Shown here: piece after piece, positions 48,660 through 57,813 of the stretch
How positions within the stretch are numbered: position 1 is the stretch's first letter
Layout: each line of letters opens with the position of its first letter
NCBI GenBank assembly: GCA_029820565.1
Contig: JALGUR010000022.1
Location: forward strand, 23,797-87,796
Direction of reading: 5' to 3'
DNA from: Candidatus Zipacnadia bacterium
Lineage (GTDB): Bacteria > Armatimonadota > Zipacnadia > Zipacnadales > Zipacnadaceae
DNA length: 64,000 nt
Program-made: the position numbers and the translations under genes
The notes under the pieces: generated by a model
What the model saw: only the letters and a program-made list of their open reading frames with translations
Told to the model about the DNA's origin: nothing
The model's database searches: none

Positions 48660-48947
48660 GTGGAAGAAACTGTCGGACCAATGATTGGCCTTGCCTTTGT
48701 GGCATTCTACTTCCTGTTCATTGGGACGATGGTGCTGATGACCCTAGGCAGTTTGGTGGTTACAATCCTGGCCGTCTGGGACTGCGCGCGGCGTGACTTC
48801 CCTGATCCCAACACGCGGGCGCTATGGTGTGTGCTCATTGTAATGACCAAGTGGCTCGGGGCACTGATCTACTACATAGTTGTCTACCGTACGAACAACC
48901 CGCCGTTGCCGGCGCGGGTCGCGCCTGCATCTGCTCAATCTAAGTAG
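48660..48947 (+). CDS. Small membrane protein, PLDc_N-like
   Basis: A 95-residue protein with two transmembrane segments (LAFVAFYFLFIGTMVLMTLG and WLGALIYYIVVYR), between them an aspartate/arginine loop (VWDCARRDFPDPNTRALWCV). This resembles the N-terminal domain of phospholipase D-like membrane proteins (PLDc_N), found alone as small proteins of unknown role. Start is GTG at 48660, preceded by AGGTGA at seven bases; the frame is open to 48642. It sits between iorB and the first paaK in the operon. Confidence 0.72.
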   Translation: MEETVGPMIGLAFVAFYFLFIGTMVLMTLGSLVVTILAVWDCARRDFPDPNTRALWCVLIVMTKWLGALIYYIVVYRTNNPPLPARVAPASAQSK

Positions 48948-49034
48948 GGTGCAGACGGTGGGCGGCCAGACCAGAGGTGTGATAAGGTTTACTGCACAAA
49001 AGCAAGCTGAGGATTAGCAGAAGGACGATCAGCC

Positions 49035-50330
49035 ATGATTTGGGATGTACGCAATGAGTGTATGAGTGTTGACGAACGCGAGGCTATTCAAGTCAAGCGC
49101 CTGCGGGCGATGATAGGGCGGGTCAAAGCGACGGTTCCGTTCTACCACCGCGTCCTGGCCGACATTGACCCCGCCGATATAGAAAGCCTGGACGATCTGC
49201 CCAGGTTACCATTCACCACCAAAGAGGACTTGCGCCAGAATTATCCCTACGGAATGTTTGCCGTACCAATGGAGGATGTCGTGCGAATTCATGCGTCCTC
49301 AGGCACCACCGGTAAGCCCACGGTGGTCGGCTATACGCGCGCTGATATCGCGTTGTGGGCTGATATGATAGCCCGATCACTGTGCCAGGCAGACGCCATC
49401 CCCGGTGATATTCTCCACAACGCTTATGGTTACGGTATGTTCACGGGGGGCCTGGGCTTGCATTATGGTGGTGAACGGCTGGGGGTAGCGGTGCTTCCGA
49501 TGTCCGGTGGCAATACCAAGCGTCAAATTATGATGGCCCAGGATTTCGGGAGCACTTTGCTATCATGCACCCCTTCTTATGCTCTGCGGCTGGCCGAAGT
49601 AGCCGAGGAGATGGGTGTGGACATCACCAGCCTACCACTACGTAGCGGAATTTTCGGGGCAGAGCCGTGGACTGAGGCAATGCGAACCGAAATTGAGCAG
49701 CGCGTCGGCCTTAAGGCTTACAATATCTACGGTCTCAGCGAAGTAACTGGCCCGGGTGTGTCCAATGAATGTGAGTACCAGAATGGCTCTCACATCAACG
49801 ACGACCATTTCATTCCCGAAGTCATAGACCCCGATACTGGCGAGGTTCTACCCGATGGCGAGGAAGGCGAGTTAGTCTTCACTTGCGTTACCAAGGAATG
49901 CCTACCCCTAATCCGTTACCGCACCAGTGATATGTGCAGCATTACTCACGATCTCTGCCCATGTGGCCGCACCACGCCGCGCATGAGTTTGGTGACCGGC
50001 CGCACCGACGATATGTTAATAATTCGAGGCATCAACGTCTATCCATCACAGATTGAGCAAGTGCTACTCAGTTTTGAGGAAGTTGAGCCTCACTACCTAA
50101 TTGAAGTAGATCGGAAGGGAACCTTGGACCAACTAACTGTGCAGGTCGAGATCTCTCCTGACTTCTTTGCCGACCGAGTCGGCGAGTTAGAAGACCTGAA
50201 CCGAGGAATTCGCGGAGAAATTGAGAGTGTTCTGGGGCTAAGTATCGAAGTACAACTAATGGAGCCAAAGTCTATTACCCGCGGCGAAGGTAAAGTACAG
50301 CGAGTGGTAGACAAGCGACAGACCGATTAG
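49035..50330 (+). CDS. paaK: Phenylacetate-CoA ligase (first copy)
   Basis: ATP-dependent aryl-CoA synthetase, 431 residues. ANL-superfamily motifs: P-loop region [80 protein letters not shown] and [20 protein letters not shown] (hinge and C-domain). PaaK-type enzymes often accompany iorAB and thought to activate or salvage the aryl acids made or used by Ior. Ribosome site AGAAGGA lies upstream. A second, clearly distinct copy closes the operon at 55947. Confidence 0.94.
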   Translation: MIWDVRNECMSVDEREAIQVKRLRAMIGRVKATVPFYHRVLADIDPADIESLDDLPRLPFTTKEDLRQNYPYGMFAVPMEDVVRIHASSGTTGKPTVVGYTRADIALWADMIARSLCQADAIPGDILHNAYGYGMFTGGLGLHYGGERLGVAVLPMSGGNTKRQIMMAQDFGSTLLSCTPSYALRLAEVAEEMGVDITSLPLRSGIFGAEPWTEAMRTEIEQRVGLKAYNIYGLSEVTGPGVSNECEYQNGSHINDDHFIPEVIDPDTGEVLPDGEEGELVFTCVTKECLPLIRYRTSDMCSITHDLCPCGRTTPRMSLVTGRTDDMLIIRGINVYPSQIEQVLLSFEEVEPHYLIEVDRKGTLDQLTVQVEISPDFFADRVGELEDLNRGIRGEIESVLGLSIEVQLMEPKSITRGEGKVQRVVDKRQTD

Positions 50331-50382
50331 TAGCGGACGACTCAGACTAATGCAGTCAATCAAACTGAGCGGAGGCAGTACA

Positions 50383-50823
50383 ATGAATGCGGTGCAGCAA
50401 ACCTCGGTGTTCTTGGAGAATAAGTCGGGCCGCTTGGCTGAGGTCACTCAAATAATAGCCGAGGCGGGCATAAATCTGATAGCACTATCAATCGCGGAGA
50501 CCTCTGATTTTGGTATTCTGCGGTTCATCTGTGACCAGCCCGACAAGGCGGCGCAAGTTCTGCGCGAGGCAGGTTTTTCAGTCGGGGAGACGGAAGTCCT
50601 GGCAGTGCAAGTGCCCCATCAACCCGGAGGACTCGCTGAAGTAGTAGGGCTAATCAAGCCCCTGGGTATCAACATTGAATACCTGTATGCCTTCGCCGGA
50701 CGCACCGGCCAGCAGGCTGTAGTAGTACTGCGGCCGGAGAACGGCCGCAACCAGGAGGTGGCCGGAGTTCTGCAGCAGGCCGGTTATGTATTGCTCACCC
50801 CCGAGCAGGCGTACGACTTCTGA
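50383..50823 (+). CDS. Tandem ACT-domain protein
   Basis: A 146-residue protein made of two ACT domains: residues about 4-70 (VQQTSVFLENKSGRLAEVTQ) and about 72-140 (VLAVQVPHQPGGLAEVVGL). ACT pairs bind amino acids and regulate metabolism. Proteins of this type are regularly encoded next to paaK and iorAB and probably sense aromatic or branched-chain amino acids. The ATG at 50383 follows GGAGG at eight bases; the frame is open to 50350. No DNA-binding domain is fused. Confidence 0.91.
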   Translation: MNAVQQTSVFLENKSGRLAEVTQIIAEAGINLIALSIAETSDFGILRFICDQPDKAAQVLREAGFSVGETEVLAVQVPHQPGGLAEVVGLIKPLGINIEYLYAFAGRTGQQAVVVLRPENGRNQEVAGVLQQAGYVLLTPEQAYDF

Positions 50824-50938
50824 ACCAAGTTATCTCAAAAAATCCCGGCCGACCAGAAGGTGGGCCTTGACCAATTCGACGAATTGACTTAGTGGGCAAA
50901 CTGAACCCAAATCACACTTACAAAGGGAGGTCGTAAAG

Positions 50939-52177
50939 ATGAAAGTAGTATCAAGCAGATGGATGCAGGTCGTAGGAGTTAGTTGTCTGGTGGTAGTGGT
51001 GGCGGTGGCGTTTTCCTTGAGCGGGTGTCCGCCCAAGCCAGAACCCACGCCGCCTGGCCCAATGCCGCCAGGTCCCGTCAAACCGGCCAAGCCCGCCCCA
51101 ACCGGCGAGCCGGTAAAGATTGGGGCAATCTTCAGTGTTACAGGTCCTGCCTCACCGTTAGGCGACCCCGAAAAGAAGACTGTCGAGTTGCTGGTAGAAC
51201 AGATCAATGCGGACGGCGGGGTATTGGGCCGACCACTGGAGGTCATCGTCAAGGATGACAAAAGTGAGCCGACTGAAGCGGTGCTGGCCGTCAAGGACCT
51301 GATTGAGGGTGAAGAGGTAGTGGCCGTCATTGGTCCGTCACGGACCCCGACCACGATGGCCATCAAGGACATATGCCAAGAAGCGGCGGTGCCCCTGGTC
51401 TCCTGTGCCGCCGGCAGGACCATTACTGACCCGGTGGCCACATATGTATTTGCGGTGCCCCAGACCAATACTCTGGCGGTCGAGGCGTGCTTCGACTATC
51501 TGGAGAGAGAGGGCATCGACCAGGCGGCTTTCATCTACGCTGCCAACTCCTACGGCGAAGATGGCTACAACAATGCCAAGGTCATCGCTGCCGAACGTGG
51601 TGTCGAGCTGGTAACTGTTGAGACCTTCGGCGGCGAAGATACTGATATGACCGCCCAGCTCACCAAAATCAAGGCCAAGTCGCCCGGTGCCATCGTCTGC
51701 TGGGGAACCAATCCGGGGCCGGCTATCGTCTGCAAGAACGCTCAGACTCTGGGGATAGACGTGCCCATGCTGCAGAGCCACGGCGTGGCCAATATGAAGT
51801 TCATCGAATTGGCCGGCGACGCCGCTAATGGAGTGCAACTGCCTGCAGGCCGGTTGATCGTCTACGATCAGATTTCGCCTGATGACCCCCAGAAGGCCGT
51901 ATTGGATGAGTTCGCGGCTGCCTACAAAGCCAAGTACGACAAACCGCCCAATACTTTCGCCGGGCATGCCTACGATGCTTTGTGGATAACGGTCAACGCT
52001 TTGGAAGCGGCCGGTGAAGTGGACCGCGCCAAAGTTCGCGACGCTGTTGAGCAGACTGAGGAGTTTGTGGGAACGGCTGGCATCTTTAACTACTCCGCCG
52101 AAGACCACAACGGTCTGACCGCCGAGGCCTTCGTCTGGGTGAAGATAGTAGACGGCAACTGGATGCTCAGCGAATAG
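50939..52177 (+). CDS. Branched-chain-type ABC importer substrate-binding lipoprotein
   Basis: A 412-residue periplasmic-binding protein with a lipobox (FSLSGC) and a Pro/Lys-rich linker (PPKPEPTPPGPMPPGPVKPA) before the type 1 fold. The fold begins KIGAIFSVTGPASPLGDPEK, then LVEQINADGGVLGRPLEVIV, VAVIGPSRTPTTMAIKDIC, VPLVSCAAGRTI and the DALWITVNALEAAG segment near the end. It resembles LivJ/LivK and aromatic-compound-binding relatives. In the same operon as a complete Liv permease and ATPase set. The 282-base gap to livH (52178-52459) has a few hairpins (for example GCGGTAACCGC) but no gene. Confidence 0.93.
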   Translation: MKVVSSRWMQVVGVSCLVVVVAVAFSLSGCPPKPEPTPPGPMPPGPVKPAKPAPTGEPVKIGAIFSVTGPASPLGDPEKKTVELLVEQINADGGVLGRPLEVIVKDDKSEPTEAVLAVKDLIEGEEVVAVIGPSRTPTTMAIKDICQEAAVPLVSCAAGRTITDPVATYVFAVPQTNTLAVEACFDYLEREGIDQAAFIYAANSYGEDGYNNAKVIAAERGVELVTVETFGGEDTDMTAQLTKIKAKSPGAIVCWGTNPGPAIVCKNAQTLGIDVPMLQSHGVANMKFIELAGDAANGVQLPAGRLIVYDQISPDDPQKAVLDEFAAAYKAKYDKPPNTFAGHAYDALWITVNALEAAGEVDRAKVRDAVEQTEEFVGTAGIFNYSAEDHNGLTAEAFVWVKIVDGNWMLSE

Positions 52178-52459
52178 ATAGAGTGAATCGCTGGGCAAAT
52201 ACCAGGGGCTTGTAGCCGGGCCGTCACACGCCTGGAGTGTCTGTTGGGTAGTCCAGAACGAACTTCCCTGTCGCGAGATGCGGTCGGGGCGGAGTTGTGG
52301 TGGCAGGGGCGTTGTCGGTTGTAGGTTACTACAGGAGGGCCACCCATAGCCCGAATATCGTCGGGAAGCCGTCGGTATGAGACCATGGGCGGTAACCGCT
52401 TGTGGTACGGTGCGTTCGGTCTGACAAAGCAACTATCGAAGCAAAGGTTGGCCTCATAA

Positions 52460-53332
52460 ATGAGCCTGGCTGACCAGTTATTGCAGTATCTAATCACCGG
52501 CGTCTCCGTAGGTATGGTCTATGGGTTGGTGGGGCTGGGGATTACTATAATCTTTAACGCCACCGGCATTATCAATTTCGCTCAAGGCGAGTTCGTGATG
52601 CTGGGCGGGATGATTGCGGTAGCCCTGACGGCGGCCCGACTGCCCTTGGCAGCAGCAGTCATATTAGCGGTGGCCGCCGTGACAATGGTAGCTCTGGTCA
52701 CCGAAAGGCTTGCGATTCGCCCACTGCGAGGCGCCTCGGTGATACCCCTGATTATCGCGACTATTGGCGTCTCCCTGATATTGCAGGGAGGCGCCAAGTT
52801 AGTATGGGGACCCGAAGCCGTTAGACTACCCGCCTTTAGCGGGGAGCAGCCGATTAGAATTGGCGGTGGTGGTATAGACCCACAAAGGTTATGGGTAATG
52901 GGTCTGGCGGCTTTGAGCGTAGCGGCGGTGCAACTATTCTTCAAGTATACGCTGGCGGGTAAGGCAATGCGCGCCTGTGCCATTAATCGGGCGGCGGCAC
53001 GTCTGGTTGGCATTAGCATTGACCGGATGGTCCGGCTAAGTTTTGCTATGAGTGCGGCTCTGGCGGCCTTGGGAGGGGTGGTGCTGACACCGGTCGCCTT
53101 GATGCAGTGTTCTCAAGGCACTCACTACACCCTCACCGGCTTTCTGGCGGCGGTACTAGGCGGACTGGGCAGTGGTTTAGGAGCTGTCCTGGGGGGAATT
53201 TTGTTAGGAATTGTCGAGAGCCTATCGGCTGGTTTTATCTCCTCTGGATATAGCAAGGCTATTGCATTGGCTGTCGCCTTAGTAGTGCTATGGTGGCGTC
53301 CTGAAGGGCTGGTTAGGCGACGGCAAGCCTAG
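52460..53332 (+). CDS. livH: Branched-chain-type ABC importer permease LivH
   Basis: A 290-residue integral membrane permease of the LivH family with about eight hydrophobic segments. Hallmarks: SVGMVYGLVGLGITIIFNATG near the start, NFAQGEFVMLGGMIA, IGVSLILQGGAKL, MRACAINRAAARLVGISIDR (coupling loop with the family's EAA-like pattern), and VLGGLGSGLGAVLGGILLG near the end. Forms a heterodimer with LivM. Directly followed by livM. Confidence 0.95.
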   Translation: MSLADQLLQYLITGVSVGMVYGLVGLGITIIFNATGIINFAQGEFVMLGGMIAVALTAARLPLAAAVILAVAAVTMVALVTERLAIRPLRGASVIPLIIATIGVSLILQGGAKLVWGPEAVRLPAFSGEQPIRIGGGGIDPQRLWVMGLAALSVAAVQLFFKYTLAGKAMRACAINRAAARLVGISIDRMVRLSFAMSAALAALGGVVLTPVALMQCSQGTHYTLTGFLAAVLGGLGSGLGAVLGGILLGIVESLSAGFISSGYSKAIALAVALVVLWWRPEGLVRRRQA

Positions 53333-53365
53333 GTGCCAGGCCCTGGTGATAAGACACCTACCAAT

Positions 53366-54361
53366 ATGATTTACAAACACATGACCAAAGTAATCCGCGC
53401 CGTGGGACTGGCCGTTTTCGCAGCCCTAATCGTCGCGCCGCTGGTGCTGCGTAGTGCATATCTGACCACTACCGGCGTGTTGATCGGCATTCACGCCATT
53501 ATCGCTGTGGGCTTGGGGTTGCTTATGGGCTACGCTGGACAGGTGTCACTGGGGCATGCGGCTTTTTATGGTCTGGGGGCCTACTGCTCGGCCATTCTGA
53601 CCACTAAGGTCGGTCTGCCGCCGCTGGTGGGAATAGTTGCCGGGATGGTCATAACGGCCATCATTGCTCTGGTGGTGGGTGCTCCGACTTTGCGACTGCG
53701 GGGCCACTATCTGGCAATGTTCACTCTGGGCCTGGGGATGATCGCTCAGATTATTTTCAACCAAGCCCAGGGCTTGACCGGAGGATTCAGCGGCATTTCC
53801 GGAATTCCTCGGTTCAGTGTTGGCCGATTAGTCGTGGATACCGATGCGGAAGCCTATATTCTGGTATTAGTGGTACTGGCGGCGACCATCATTATAGCGC
53901 ATAATGTGGTTAACTCACGGACCGGCCGAGCCTTGCGGGCGCTTCACGAAAGCGAGATAGCCGCCAGTGTCTGCGGAGTCAACGTGGCCCGGGCTAAACT
54001 GGAGGTCTTCGTGCTCAGTGCCGTGCTGGCTTCGGTGGCGGGCAGTCTATACGCTCATTTTATCACCTTCATCAGCCCCGACCCCTTTGGCTTTCGCTTT
54101 TCAGTGAACTTATTAGTAATGGTGGTTGTCGGTGGAGCGAGCAGTGTGTGGGGGCCAGTGGCTGGTGCTACTTTGTTCACGGTATTAGCCCAGTTCCTGC
54201 AAAAAGCCGGCGAGCAGGTGCCCTACCTTGATGCTGTGGATACAATGCTTTTTGGGGCAGTGCTCGTACTGGTAGTAATCTTTCTGCAGCAAGGATTGGT
54301 CAGTCTGCCTGCCCGACTGCGAAGTAGACGGCGCAGTAGTCAGGAGCAGGGAGCCTATTGA
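53366..54361 (+). CDS. livM: Branched-chain-type ABC importer permease LivM
   Basis: A permease of about 331 residues and the partner of LivH. It has GIHAIIAVGLGLLMGYAGQV, SLGHAAFYGLGAYCSAILTT, LRLRGHYLAMFTLGLGMIAQ, SEIAASVCGVNVARAKLEVF and VNLLVMVVVGGASSVWGPVA, all characteristic. The start is uncertain: in-frame GTG at 53333 directly follows the livH stop, ATG at 53366 and another at 53381. 53366 is taken as a compromise. One base separates its stop from the livG ATG. Confidence 0.93.
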   Translation: MIYKHMTKVIRAVGLAVFAALIVAPLVLRSAYLTTTGVLIGIHAIIAVGLGLLMGYAGQVSLGHAAFYGLGAYCSAILTTKVGLPPLVGIVAGMVITAIIALVVGAPTLRLRGHYLAMFTLGLGMIAQIIFNQAQGLTGGFSGISGIPRFSVGRLVVDTDAEAYILVLVVLAATIIIAHNVVNSRTGRALRALHESEIAASVCGVNVARAKLEVFVLSAVLASVAGSLYAHFITFISPDPFGFRFSVNLLVMVVVGGASSVWGPVAGATLFTVLAQFLQKAGEQVPYLDAVDTMLFGAVLVLVVIFLQQGLVSLPARLRSRRRSSQEQGAY

Positions 54362-54362
54362 T

Positions 54363-55211
54363 ATGGCGGGGACTCGCACACTTCAACAAACTTATGGGGC
54401 GCCGGTACTGTCTATTCAAGGCATCACTAAGGTCTTTGACGGACTGGTAGCACTTGCCGGCGTCAGTGTAGAGGTCTATGAAGGAGAAATATTGGGCATT
54501 ATTGGTCCTAATGGGGCCGGCAAGACTACTCTGTTCAATGTGATAACAGGTATCTTCCCGCCTACCGAAGGGCAGATAGAATTTTGCGATCAAGTCATTA
54601 CCGGACTGTCTGCTCACCGGATCACCAATATGGGTATAGCCCGCACTTTTCAGAATATCCGTCTGTTTCGCCAAATGACGGTACTGGAGAATGTGCTGTT
54701 AGGGCGACACGGCCAAGGAAGCACCGGAATGCTCGGGGCTATTCTAAAATTGCCCCGGGTGCGGCGCGAGGAATCTCGTCTGCGCCGCGAAGCCCGTAGT
54801 TATCTGGATATGATCGGATTAGCGGATAAGGCTGAGGCGCTGGCCGCCAGTCTGACCACTGGCCAGCAGCGGCTGTTAGAAATTGCTCGGGCCCTGGCCA
54901 CTGAACCTCGAGTTATTCTCCTTGATGAAGCCGCTGCCGGGCTAAATACCAAAGAAACCGAGTCTTTAGCTGAGTTTATCCGGCGTTTACCCGCACAACT
55001 AAGTACTACAGTAGGGCTTATTGAGCACGATATGCGCCTGGTTATGGACGTCTCGGACCGAGTGGTTGTCATTGATCGGGGACAGAAGATTGCCGAGGGA
55101 AGGCCGATTGAAATCCAGCGGAATCCCGTGGTGATCGCTGCTTACTTGGGCGAGGACTTCGGGAAAGGCGAGGAGTCACGGATCCGCGCTGGAAAGGCAC
55201 CCCGCCCATGA
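54363..55211 (+). CDS. livG: Branched-chain-type ABC importer ATPase LivG
   Basis: ATPase of 282 residues. Walker A is [18 protein letters not shown], followed by [20 protein letters not shown], the family's Q-loop signature; the signature is [16 protein letters not shown] instead of the usual LSGGQ or LSYGQQ, and Walker B is [13 protein letters not shown]. The switch His is in IEHDMRLVM. The C-terminal extension (EEIxx-like, here [13 protein letters not shown]) is short. It overlaps livF by four bases. Confidence 0.95.
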   Translation: MAGTRTLQQTYGAPVLSIQGITKVFDGLVALAGVSVEVYEGEILGIIGPNGAGKTTLFNVITGIFPPTEGQIEFCDQVITGLSAHRITNMGIARTFQNIRLFRQMTVLENVLLGRHGQGSTGMLGAILKLPRVRREESRLRREARSYLDMIGLADKAEALAASLTTGQQRLLEIARALATEPRVILLDEAAAGLNTKETESLAEFIRRLPAQLSTTVGLIEHDMRLVMDVSDRVVVIDRGQKIAEGRPIEIQRNPVVIAAYLGEDFGKGEESRIRAGKAPRP

Positions 55212-55942
55212 GTCTGCTACGGCTGAGTTCTATTACTGCCGACTATGGAGGCCTGCAGGCGCTTCGCGGTATTTCTCTGCACGCCAACGAAGGTGAGATT
55301 ACTGCTCTGCTGGGGGCCAACGGCGCGGGGAAGAGCACGATATTGAATGTTATCTGCGGGGTGGTACCACCACGTTCGGGTCAGGTGATATTTGATGAAG
55401 AAAACATAACCGGCCTGGCCCCAGAACGATTAGTACAGAAGGGCCTGACCCAGGTGCCCGAAGGCCGCCAAGTCTTTGGCGAACTCAGTGTGCGCGATAA
55501 CTTGCTGCTGGGTGCCTACTCGCGGCTGCACCGAGGCGACCGGTCCCAGGTGCACCAGGACCTGGAAGAGATATGTAGGTTGTTTCCTGTTTTAAGGGAG
55601 GCCAGCAGCCGCCGGGCCGGTACGCTCAGCGGTGGTGAACAACAGATGTTGGCTATCGGTCGGGCGTTGATGTCGGCACCACGCCTGTTGCTGCTGGACG
55701 AACCTTCCAGTGGCCTGGCCCCTATGGCCATGGCTGAGGTGTTTCGCAAAATTGAAGCATTGCGCGAGCTTGGCACTACTATATTGTTAGTGGAACAGAA
55801 CGTCTCGGCGGCCTTGCAAATCGCCGACCGTGGCTATGTTTTAGAGGTCGGCCAGATGGTGCTGGAGGGGAGTTGTGACGAGTTGTTATCTAACCGAGAC
55901 GTGAGGCGAGCCTATTTGGGCAAGGATTATGAGGAGGTGTAG
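55208..55942 (+). CDS. livF: Branched-chain-type ABC importer ATPase LivF
   Basis: Second ATPase (244 residues) with LLGANGAGKSTILNVICG (Walker A), QVPEGRQVFGELSVRDNLLL (typical LivF), LSGGEQQMLAIGRALMSAPR (signature), LLLDEPSSGLAPMAM (Walker B) and VEQNVSAAL. It completes a full importer LivJ-H-M-G-F. The stop lies five bases before the second paaK ATG. Confidence 0.95.
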   Translation: MSLLRLSSITADYGGLQALRGISLHANEGEITALLGANGAGKSTILNVICGVVPPRSGQVIFDEENITGLAPERLVQKGLTQVPEGRQVFGELSVRDNLLLGAYSRLHRGDRSQVHQDLEEICRLFPVLREASSRRAGTLSGGEQQMLAIGRALMSAPRLLLLDEPSSGLAPMAMAEVFRKIEALRELGTTILLVEQNVSAALQIADRGYVLEVGQMVLEGSCDELLSNRDVRRAYLGKDYEEV

Positions 55943-55946
55943 ACTA

Positions 55947-57245
55947 ATGGCCCCTGGGACTTTCTGGAATCCTGATATTGAGTGTATGCCCCGGACCGAA
56001 ATAGGGCAACTTCAATTGGAGCGACTCCAGGCTACAGTAAACCGGGCCTACCGCAACGTTGCCTTCTATCGCCAGCGCTTTGAGCAATTAGGGTTCACTC
56101 CTGAAGATATTCAGTCACTTCAGGACCTGCAGCGGCTGCCCCTAACTGAGAAGGACGACCTGCGCGCCGGTTATCCGTACGGAATGTTCGCCGTGCCCCT
56201 GCGCGAGGTGGTGCGCATCCATATGTCTTCGGGGACCACCGGCCACCCCAGCGTGGTGGGATATACGGCCAACGACCTGGTCCACCAGACCGACCTGGTG
56301 GCCCGGAACCTGACCGCCGCCGGCATAACCAAGGAGGATGTGGTGCAAGTATTCTTCGGCTATGGTCTGTTTACCGCCGGCTTTGGTTATCATTACGGCA
56401 CCGAGGCATTAGGGGCGTCAGTGATACCAGTATCTCACGGCGATACCCCGCGCCAAGTAGAGGTAATGAGGGACTTTCGCACCACCGTCATCATTGGCAC
56501 TCCCCATTACGCTTTGCGCATCGCGGCGACTATGGAACAGATGGGCCTCGATCCCAATGAGTTGTCACTGCGGATCGGCCTGTTCGGTGGCGAAGCCTGG
56601 GATGAGACAGTACGCCAGGAAATTGAGAGTCGTCTGTTTATCACGGCCTCTGATGTTTACGGCCTGGCGGAGATTGGCGGCCCCGGGGTATCGTTTGAAT
56701 GTGAGCAGCGCGCCGGCCTACACATCGCTGAGGACCAGTTCTTAGTTGAAGTCATTGACCCCGACACTGGTGAGCCGCTTGATCTTGGTCAAGAAGGTGA
56801 ATTAGTATTTACCACGCTGAACAAAGAAGCCTTTCCCCTGCTGCGCTACCGCTCCGGCGACCTCAGCAGCCTGGACACAGAGCCGTGCACCTGTGGGCGT
56901 ACTCACGCCCGGATGAGTCGGGTCAGCCGGCATACTGACAACCGGATCGTGGTGCGGGGCATTAACATCTTCCCCGGGCAGGTGGAGGGCGTATTGGCAG
57001 AAATTGACGGATTAGGCAAGGAATATCAACTGGTATTGGATCGCACCACCGCGTTGGAGCGACTCGAAGTGCATGTTGAACTCTCTCCCGATTCCACCCC
57101 TGATCAAATGCGCCGCTTGGTAGAGATAGAAGAGGAAACCCAACAAAAACTCCAGGAAATTCTGAGTCTGGCCGTAGAAGTCAAACTGGTTGAGCCGGGC
57201 TCCATACCCCACGACGCTGACCGACTCCGGATAGTGGATAAATAA
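55947..57245 (+). CDS. paaK: Phenylacetate-CoA ligase (second copy)
   Basis: A 432-residue paralogue of the ligase at 49035, with IHMSSGTTGHPSVVGYTAND, FGYGLFTAGFGYHYGTEALG, LFGGEAWDETVRQEIESRLF, VYGLAEIGGPGVSFECEQ and HTDNRIVVRGINIFPGQVEG. The two differ widely, so they are old duplicates or have different acyl substrates. GAGGAGGTG lies seven bases before the chosen ATG at 55947; the frame is open to 55929. It is the last gene of the operon that began with iorA. Confidence 0.94.
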   Translation: MAPGTFWNPDIECMPRTEIGQLQLERLQATVNRAYRNVAFYRQRFEQLGFTPEDIQSLQDLQRLPLTEKDDLRAGYPYGMFAVPLREVVRIHMSSGTTGHPSVVGYTANDLVHQTDLVARNLTAAGITKEDVVQVFFGYGLFTAGFGYHYGTEALGASVIPVSHGDTPRQVEVMRDFRTTVIIGTPHYALRIAATMEQMGLDPNELSLRIGLFGGEAWDETVRQEIESRLFITASDVYGLAEIGGPGVSFECEQRAGLHIAEDQFLVEVIDPDTGEPLDLGQEGELVFTTLNKEAFPLLRYRSGDLSSLDTEPCTCGRTHARMSRVSRHTDNRIVVRGINIFPGQVEGVLAEIDGLGKEYQLVLDRTTALERLEVHVELSPDSTPDQMRRLVEIEEETQQKLQEILSLAVEVKLVEPGSIPHDADRLRIVDK

Positions 57246-57299
57246 GCAGGACCACGGCCGTACAGTATGCCACCCTAATAGCCCTGTGTCATTTTTCTG

Positions 57300-57328
57300 T
57301 TGACATTTGTTTGTATTGGTGTTAGTAT
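57300..57328 (+). promoter_or_regulatory. Sigma-70 promoter after the aryl-CoA operon
   Basis: TTGACA (57300-57305), 17-bp spacer, TAGTAT (57323-57328). It would serve the small gene at 57462 and the large exported gene after it. Confidence 0.6.
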
Positions 57329-57461
57329 GGACTATATTAACTGGGATTGCAGCCGCTGACAAAACTTCTGCGAGCAAGAAGGAGTTTATCCAGCCGACGG
57401 CGTATGTATGTAATCGGTGAGTCCCAGACCAAGCAGTACATGAGCCAGGGGGGCTGTGATA

Positions 57462-57794
57462 ATGTCGACGAAAGGCTACGACGGCGATCTGCAGAAGTCA
57501 GCGCCAGGACAAAAAATATCATCGACAGCGGCCGCGAAATTGAGAGTTGAACGAGATGCAAGACAATATTGCATTAAGATGATAGAACGAGACAGCGAGG
57601 GTCAGCACTACTTGGCAACAATGACAGTACCAGGAGCAAGGCTGCAGGAATTATTATCACTGATATTGCGGTCAGACCTTGCTATGATATGGTCGGGGAC
57701 CAGAGAAGGCAGCCAATTGGAGGTTATCGACATTAGGAGTAGACCATGCAAAGACTTAGCAACCGCAGGTACCGATTGGTCCAATACGAATTGA
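57462..57794 (+). CDS. Hypothetical protein
   Basis: A 110-residue protein with no recognised family. It begins MSTKGYDGDLQKSAPGQKIS and includes a possible strand-helix-strand segment HYLATMTVPGARLQELLSL. The ATG at 57462 follows a run of six G at eight bases. No signal peptide or membrane segment. It ends 19 bases before the next gene and may be its regulator or chaperone only by position. Confidence 0.5.
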   Translation: MSTKGYDGDLQKSAPGQKISSTAAAKLRVERDARQYCIKMIERDSEGQHYLATMTVPGARLQELLSLILRSDLAMIWSGTREGSQLEVIDIRSRPCKDLATAGTDWSNTN

Positions 57795-57813
57795 GGTCGC
57801 ATAGGTGGAAGAG

